The notes under the pieces are model-generated. The model searched no databases, was not told where the DNA came from, and worked only from the letters and a program-made list of their open reading frames with translations. DNA of 64,000 nt, taken from contig MU405251.1 of NCBI GenBank assembly GCA_022836615.1, positions 126,387 to 190,386 on the forward strand. The letters are read 5' to 3'. Positions 58,071 through 64,000 of the stretch are shown piece after piece. Within the stretch, counting starts at the first letter, position 1. Every line of letters begins with the position of its first letter. Source of the stretch: Annulohypoxylon bovei var. microspora. Lineage: Eukaryota > Ascomycota > Sordariomycetes > Xylariales > Hypoxylaceae. Position numbers and translations under genes: made by a program.

Positions 58071-58430
58071 ACTAATAATTGTGTCATGAAAGTGCACGGA
58101 TCGCGGGAAATATGTTGACTACCTATGTATGATATCATTAATAACGTTGTAGAGATTTATGCTTAGAGCCTAGATGAGTCAATGGGCGTTTGGTTGGTTT
58201 AATAAGGAGGTGCATAACTTGGTAATATGTATAGCATAGTTAGGTACCTAGGTCCTAGGTAGCTTTAGAATTTTCTTACTTCTGGTCTATTAAAGATAAA
58301 TCCATAGTTATAACCCTGAACACCTGTAATCCAGCCCTATTCAAATCCATACCTCAGTAAATGATCATATCTCATCATGTGCCCTCCCCTATTCCCAGTC
58401 AGCCCCTTCCTCCTTTTCTACATTTATCCA
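58071..58430. other. Convergent intergenic region
   Basis: A 360-bp shared 3' flank of the G-domain gene (plus) and the pyruvate decarboxylase gene (minus), with CCTAGGTA motifs near 58243-58262. No gene is seen. Confidence 0.5.
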
Positions 58431-60164
58431 TTATTCCGTCATAGCATTCCTCTTCGCGCTCGCCTCGGCCGTCAACATCAAGCTCTTGGGCGCATCCTCG
58501 CGGGGCATGTACAACTCGACGAACCGCAGGCCCTTGCGCTCGTTGAAGTCCTTCTCCGTAAGCAGGGCCTCGAGCTCGCCACGCGTCTTCACGACGTATG
58601 ACTTGGCGGCCTCTTCGGTGGCGCCGAACGCGGCGGGGATGTCCTTGTACCGCCAGGTCATGATGTCGTTGTAGTCCGCGTCCATGCCGTGGATGTACCG
58701 CTCGATCGTGTACCCGTCGTTGCAGATGACGAACAGGATCACGTCGAGCTTGTGCCGGATCATGGTGCTGACCTCCTGCGCCGTCAGCTGGAAGCTGCCG
58801 TCGCCCTCGAACAGGATCGTCCGCCGCGCCTTGTCCGCGCCGCTCTCGTCCTGCGTGGCTAGCGCGGCACCTTGGCAAGCGCCGACGGCCCAGCCGATGC
58901 TACCCCATAGCGTCTGGTTCAGCGCCGTGACGCCGGCCGGGAACCGCGTCTCCCAGATGCCGAAGTTGGCTGTGCCGGTCTCGGTCACCACGATATCGTT
59001 CTTTCGCAGGAATTGGTCAACGCGCCCCCATAGCCATTCTTGGGTGATGACGGCTTGCGCGTCTACTTTTGCTTGGGGCTCTACGAACTTGGGGGGTGGT
59101 AGAACTTTGATCTGCGACAGGTCGAGCTTCTCGACGACCTTGCGTAGCACACCCTTCATCCGTATGCCGGGGTACTCTGAGTATCGCACGATACAGTGGT
59201 CGCTGTGGAGGTCGATAGACTGGAGTTGAGATAGTCGGTAGGAGAAACCGGCTGTGTTGAAGTCGCTCTTCATGGAACCAACGGAGATAACTAGATCAGA
59301 CCCTTCGACCATTTCCTTAACGGCGGGACTAGAAGCGGTACCCGCGTACACACCACCGAAGCTCGGGTGTGTCTCATTGATAGCACTCTTACCCATGGGC
59401 GTGACAAATACAGGTAGTTGAGTCTTTTCGATCAAATCGTGCACTTCGGGTAGCACGCGATGCCGAATGGCGCAAGCGTCAACGAGGACGACGGGTCGTT
59501 GCGCGGCGTGTAGATACTTAAGCACCACATCGACCACGTAATCTTCCCGATCAGCGTCGTTAGTGGGCTCATTAAGATCAATCTCAGTCTCGAGGCGTTC
59601 TCCTTCGACCTTCTTCTCAACCATGTCGGTGGGAAACATGATGTAGACAGGCCTGCTCTTGAGATAACACTCGCGCAAGACGTGGTCGATTTGGGTTGCA
59701 ATTTCGGTAGGGTCGTTGAGTTTAGCAACGGCGCATGAAATGCCAGCGCTCATGTTAGCGAAAGCATTAAAATCGCCATTTCCTAGCGTGTGGTGCAAGA
59801 ACAAGCCGCTGCGCTGAGAAATTGTAGATGGACAGCCCACAATGTGCACGATGGGAACGTGCTCGCTATAGGCGCCAGCGAGACCGTTGATGGCGGACAA
59901 TTCACCCACGCCAAAAGTGGTGACGATAGCGGCAATACCCTTAACGCGGGCATAGCCGTCTGCGGCATAGGCGGCGTTCAGCTCATTGCAGTTTCCGACC
60001 CATTTTAAGCCGGCTTTGGGTAAGTAGTCGAGGGCGACAAGGTTGAAATCGCCGGGAAGCCCGTGGACGGAGCGAATACCGATTTGGTGAAGCCTCGTGA
60101 AGAGATACTCGGCTACATCGACGGGCTTTTTGAGATTTCTTGTCCGGATATCCACGCTGGTCAT
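58431..60164 (-). CDS. PDC1: Pyruvate decarboxylase
   Basis: Predicted 577 aa, one exon. It is a ThDP-dependent 2-oxo acid decarboxylase: VAEYLFTRLHQIGIRSVHGL start, the cofactor-activating glutamate in CNELNAAYAADGYAR (E61), the tandem active-site histidines in LFLHHTLGNGDF (124-125), and the ThDP/Mg motif from GDGSFQLTAQE to CNDGYTIE at about 452-490. It converts pyruvate to acetaldehyde and CO2 in the cytosol, feeding alcohol dehydrogenase or the acetate bypass. Length matches filamentous-fungal PDCs (about 570-575). Other 2-oxo acid decarboxylases (indolepyruvate, phenylpyruvate) are possible, but the overall sequence reads as PDC. The start at 60164 gives a normal N-terminus. Confidence 0.95.
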   Translation of the reverse strand: MTSVDIRTRNLKKPVDVAEYLFTRLHQIGIRSVHGLPGDFNLVALDYLPKAGLKWVGNCNELNAAYAADGYARVKGIAAIVTTFGVGELSAINGLAGAYSEHVPIVHIVGCPSTISQRSGLFLHHTLGNGDFNAFANMSAGISCAVAKLNDPTEIATQIDHVLRECYLKSRPVYIMFPTDMVEKKVEGERLETEIDLNEPTNDADREDYVVDVVLKYLHAAQRPVVLVDACAIRHRVLPEVHDLIEKTQLPVFVTPMGKSAINETHPSFGGVYAGTASSPAVKEMVEGSDLVISVGSMKSDFNTAGFSYRLSQLQSIDLHSDHCIVRYSEYPGIRMKGVLRKVVEKLDLSQIKVLPPPKFVEPQAKVDAQAVITQEWLWGRVDQFLRKNDIVVTETGTANFGIWETRFPAGVTALNQTLWGSIGWAVGACQGAALATQDESGADKARRTILFEGDGSFQLTAQEVSTMIRHKLDVILFVICNDGYTIERYIHGMDADYNDIMTWRYKDIPAAFGATEEAAKSYVVKTRGELEALLTEKDFNERKGLRFVELYMPREDAPKSLMLTAEASAKRNAMTE

Positions 60165-61243
60165 TGTGGATTTTTGAGGTTTGAAATTCTTGGAAGTTGT
60201 TATAAACGAGTTGCTGAGTAAGTGTGGAGATATCGTGTAAGGTGAGGGATAATTAGATTCAGGTGTAAGGAGTCTATAAATGGTTTAAGTGGTGGTTGCC
60301 AAAGTCTTAAACTCAAGGTTTGGTTACACAACACTAAATTGACGTTGATGATGATGATTAAAGTCTGATTGACTACGTAGAATAGGACAAAGAAATGTCT
60401 CAGGGCGCAGGTTCAGCTATTTAAAATATATATCTGTAGTCGCCGGCCTCGCACGCTGACACGTGGGATACGAAGTCTAGAAAGCAATGCATTCTCAAAA
60501 TCGTAAGGTCGATATTCCCATCGCCTGTTCTTGACATATCGGCCCTTGTTTCAGTGGACCGTGGTGCATTTTCGGCGTCTCGCGATGATCAGGCGATGAT
60601 GTAATAGATATGTATTTTTTTTCTTAGAATTTTGATATACCGCATGGAAATCACAGAACTCGGTAGTCCTAGCCGTCACTCTAAATTGACTTTCGCTTAA
60701 GATCTCAAGACACAATAAGTCGTAACTCAATTGAATCATCATACAAATGTACTTCATACTTCATGATTGTTACTTTAAATTCTAACAATTCATGTTCCAA
60801 AAAAAGCCGATAAGTCCCCATTATACCAATCGGCCGCGCCCGAGTGACTTTGACTAGCTGACTAGCTCTGGACCGCCGGTCTGGAACGGCCCAGTATAAT
60901 GCACAGCATTAAGATTTGTCGACCTTTAACAAGATATTCAGATCTTTCGGGCCAACCGATTAAGACAACTCAGAAGTCAAATCTCGTGATAATAATATTT
61001 ATGAGCGGTGAAGCTATCTCTAGTGTCTAGTCTGAAACATTATTTCTGCAGTCGTTAGTCATCTCTCGTGACATATGGTACATTAGATAGGTAGGTAATA
61101 CAAGGCCAACCTCATTCGCCGCGGATCAGCCTCAGCAGCTTCCCCGGCCAAAGCCCGTTTAGGATATTGGCCAGAAAAGATTGCTATCAATTAATACACG
61201 GATCCTCGGACTCAGATTGAAATCAATCGCTCGCTCATTTATC
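60165..61243. promoter_or_regulatory. Intergenic, upstream of pyruvate decarboxylase
   Basis: A 1.08-kb gap holding the PDC promoter (minus) and the 3' flank of ERV1 (minus). It has a GATGATGATGATTA run near 60345 and an AT-rich centre. No gene is seen. Confidence 0.5.
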
Positions 61244-61889
61244 TCAATCACAGCGTCCATCTTTCCAGCCGGTTCGCCATCTCTCCTCCCACTTAGAGCA
61301 GTCGAACTTATTTTTGCCCAACTTAACGTTGACCGCATTATGCGCCTCGCACAACCACTTTCCGAAATCGTCACGGCTGCCAACCTTGATGTGTTCTTTC
61401 TCCATGTACTGCTGAAAGTCCTCGGCGCATACCCAGCATGGATACAGTCTCGAGAAGACTCCCATGAAGGTCTTGAGGTCGGATTGCTGACCAACGCTAG
61501 GTTGCTTAGGGTATGTTGCCGCGATAGAGTGTAACAGCGTCCACGTACTCCGACCCAATGTCTCGACGTCGGCGGGGCAGTCGTCTGGGGTAACGGGCGG
61601 TGAGAACGTAGAGGCAGCGACGGCGCCAGCTCCAACCCCGACAGCAGCGCCTGCTGCGGTATTACTGCTAGACTTGAGCGACGATTTTGTCATCTGCGCC
61701 CACGAGGAGAAGTCTTTCTTCGACGTGCATGATCGGCAACTACATAAAACTTGTGTTACTAAGCGCCCGCATAATACGATCCTGCGATCCGTCGTGGGAC
61801 GAAGATGCTACTCACGGCTTGCCATCCTTCCCTATGACGAAGCCTTTGGGCAGCTCGTTGGGCTGCGGTACTCTCGTGTCCACGGCCAT
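61244..61889 (-). CDS. ERV1: FAD-linked sulfhydryl oxidase Erv1/ALR
   Basis: Predicted 189 aa from two exons, 61889-61816 and 61739-61244 (donor GTGAGT, acceptor GTAG, phase 2). The first exon ends in GKDGKP and the second begins CRSC, making the shuttle motif KPCRSC near residue 25. The Erv/ALR domain follows (about 85-185): LGRSTWTLLHSIAATYP, YPCWVCAEDFQQYM with the active-site CxxC, and GKWLCEAHNAVNVKLGKNKF then DCSKWEERW. Erv1 reoxidises Mia40 in the mitochondrial intermembrane space and passes electrons to cytochrome c. The tail WRTGWKDGRCD is as in fungal orthologues. Between the shuttle and core is an Ala/Gly-rich linker. Confidence 0.94.
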
Positions 61890-62303
61890 CCTGACGTTAT
61901 GGCCGGTGGAGAATAGTAGCAGAGAAGAAAAAAATCAGCGCGAAAGCTCACGAGAGCTTGCGACAGATCGAAAGGTGCTGGGTAGGAAAATTAAATTAGC
62001 AAGAAGCGGATTTGTCAGTTGCGGCGGAAAGCGAGTCCCGGCGCCGGCCGGTAACGCCACTACGCTAAACACGGCCCGAAGAGGTCCATATTTTACTAAT
62101 CCACACGCCCAGCGTTTTGGTACGTCTGTCTTATCGATAAAGCTTAAAGTCTTGGCGCCCCTCGATGTCCAAGCTCCAATTATAGAGGCACAATTTCAAA
62201 CACTATCATCTCACTCAATACCTATGACGAACTAATTTTTTCACGGTATATGGGTGGGTAAAGAGTCAACTACTGTTATTTTTATTGGTACCGCCTAGTA
62301 AAA
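61890..62303. promoter_or_regulatory. Shared divergent promoter, ERV1 / HEM4
   Basis: A 414-bp gap between two divergently transcribed genes with mitochondrial or haem roles. No strong TATA box is seen. The sequence is mixed in composition and has no conserved ORF. Confidence 0.5.
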
Positions 62304-63273
62304 ATGACTGCGGATTTGGGGAAAGTCCCCGTATTGCTTCTCAAAACAAAGTCAGCGCCTACGGATGCATACGAGGATATCTTCTCTGCCCCGCGGGACA
62401 GCTTCAACTTTGAGTCCATCTTCGTTCCCGTGCTCCAGCACAGATTCGAAGATGACGGGATGCAGCAATTTGAAAAGTTACTGCGAGAGAGGCGGATAAG
62501 TAAAGGCTCGGATAGTACCTATGGTGGTCTCATATTCACGTCGCAGAGGGCTGTAGAGGCATTCGCCAAGTTAGTCGAAGAGTGCAAAGGTTCGAGGTCC
62601 CCGGACGTGCCGGGACAACCCAGTTTCTAACTTGTAAGAGTAAATAGGTGATAAGAATTGGCCTCACCTCCAAGATATACCAATCTACAGTGTCGGTCCT
62701 GCTACCACTCGAGCGCTCAAAGCCATTCCGCAAACCCCACCTCTCCAGGTCTTTGGTGAACATACCGGAAACGGTGATGCGCTCGCGCAATTCATTCTAG
62801 ATCATTATGGTGAATGGTATCAAGACCGGACTACCAAACCCCCACTACTTTTCTTAGTTGGTGAGCAGAGGCGAGATATCATACCAAAGACGTTGATGGA
62901 CGAGAAATTACCGGGCAATCAACGAATCGCAGTAACTGAAATCGTGGTGTATGGTACGGGTGTCATGGAGTCCTTTTCTAAGGACTTCGCGGAAGTGCTA
63001 CAGAAGACGGCAAGCCGCCAATCAAGATGGGTGGTAGTCTTCTCACCAACCGGCTGCGATAGCATGCTCAGGGGATTGGGCATGTTAAACAATGATACGG
63101 GTAAAGTTGTCAAGACAGAAGGAAAACCGACAACGCATATTGCGACGATTGGTCCTACGACGCGGAATTATCTGAAACGTACGTTCGACTATGAACCAGA
63201 CGTCTGCTCCGAGAAGCCGAGTCCCGAAGGAGTGTGGCAGGGTATAACCGATTTTATGAAAGGTTTAACATAG
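62304..63273 (+). CDS. HEM4: Uroporphyrinogen-III synthase
   Basis: Predicted 303 aa from exons 62304-62589 and 62648-63273. The join (donor AAAG/GTTCGA, branch-like CTAAC at 62626-62630, acceptor ATAG) gives EECKG-DKNWPHLQDIPIYS, which fits the family; a donor at 62614 (GAC/GTGCCG) with acceptor GATAAG also keeps frame and is possible. Family motifs are VPVLLLKTKSAPTD at the start, GGLIFTSQRAVEAF, IYSVGPATTRALK, LFLVGEQRRDIIP, VVVFSPTGCDSMLRGLGML and THIATIGPTTRNYL. The enzyme cyclises hydroxymethylbilane to uroporphyrinogen III in haem synthesis, in the cytosol. Length is close to yeast Hem4 (275 aa). Confidence 0.92.
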
Positions 63274-64000
63274 ACGATCCAACGCTCTCGAGGTCCTTCT
63301 ATTATATATTTCCAGATATATTTTATGTTCCATATTTGTCGTATATGGCATTGTAAATTAAAGCTAATGGGTCTGTATAGGAATTGGATTTATCCTGCCA
63401 GTTTAATTCTCTTCTAATAAGTTGGGATGACTTACGTGGTGACATCCCTGGCTTGTACCAATGTTGTGTATCCTCGAAAGTCCGGGAGTACCCGTCTTAC
63501 TTTCGGATTGTGGTACAAATAGAACAGATAGCTTATAGACTCGTCTTATAGTTGAACGGAGCAAAGTATAAATGAACCTCGGGGTTACCAATTAAGTTTA
63601 AGGAAGGGGTGATAGTAATAACATTGAACCTTAGAGACGATGTGAGACAGCGAATAAGCTCTAGTGGGGAAGAAGTATATCAATCAGGTAACGAATTGAA
63701 TTCCAAGGTTCAGTGGCATGAGTTTACCTAATGACTGAGAATCGACAAGTTTTCAATCCTTCTCTTTTCTTACCCTTTTTTTTACTTACCTGCCTACTTA
63801 CTTACCTACCTATATATAATTGATTCCAATCACTCTTTCGCTTTTACGCAACGTAGACAAAGTCACAGTTGATACCCTCATTATTACCTGATAACACATA
63901 AGACATACATAACACATAACCCTGCAGCCCCACCACCGTCTAATTGATAAGCCATCCACCAAGACCATCGCCAGTCTACGTCACATTCATGATCCCACCT
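63274..64000. other. Intergenic to window end
   Basis: No gene is supported. A TACTTACCTGCCTACTTACC-like run lies at about 63782-63820, followed by a C/A-rich stretch (63900-64000) that looks like the leader of a plus-strand gene beginning beyond the window. Confidence 0.45.

Noticed and set aside
57689..58138. 149-aa minus-strand ORF rich in Ala/Ile/Met
   Set aside because: It is the antisense shadow of the hydrophobic third exon of the G-domain gene; GCA/TGC and ATT/AAT codons read as similar residues on both strands.

Overview
The window looks like nuclear DNA of a filamentous ascomycete (Pezizomycotina, probably Sordariomycetes). Genes carry short introns of about 45-115 nt with GTRAGT-type donors and YAG acceptors. 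They stand alone on both strands with kilobase intergenic gaps, and the product set is typical of ascomycetes (an Mto1/ApsB-type microtubule organiser, a 7TM DUF7703-like protein, a HeLo-domain protein). TAGGTAGG/CCTAGGTA motifs recur between genes. The species cannot be named from the sequence. Intron-exon joins were worked out by hand from splice motifs and reading-frame continuity, so single junctions may be wrong.

Region 1 (1-32 kb) is a housekeeping stretch. It holds the 3' end of an unrecognised gene; an F-box/YccV (FBXO21-like) gene (-); mto1/apsB (+); TAN1 (-); the PDAT gene LRO1 (-); the NatC catalytic subunit NAA30 (+); a DUF1917 gene (-); DPH7 (+); an Msn5-type exportin (+); an LDB17/SPIN90-like gene (+); and an SLM1/2-like PH-domain gene (+). 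Together these cover tRNA modification, diphthamide synthesis, N-terminal acetylation, nuclear export, lipid storage, cortical actin and TORC2 signalling, and microtubule nucleation.

Region 2 (32-50 kb) is gene-poor. It has a type II membrane glycosyltransferase-like gene (-), an orphan 280-aa gene (-), GAR1 (+), a 7TM protein gene (+) and a small lysine-rich nuclear protein gene (+). These are separated by 1-3 kb of mostly AT-rich DNA with degenerate repeats and a 34-codon ORF behind a TATA box.

Region 3 (50-58 kb) is the most unusual part. Over 7.5 kb it contains a HeLo-domain plus pseudokinase gene (a fungal counterpart of MLKL-like cell-death effectors), a Ser/Thr kinase gene cut in its activation segment by a 474-bp hAT-type MITE with an 8-bp target duplication, a G-domain protein with a C-terminal Ala-rich membrane hairpin, and two further MITE-like inverted-repeat elements. 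I read this as an accessory island of incompatibility or innate-immunity type; that reading is inference.

Region 4 (58-64 kb) returns to core metabolism: pyruvate decarboxylase (-), then ERV1 (-) and HEM4 (+) divergently paired around a 414-bp shared promoter. No tRNA, rRNA or CRISPR array was found.
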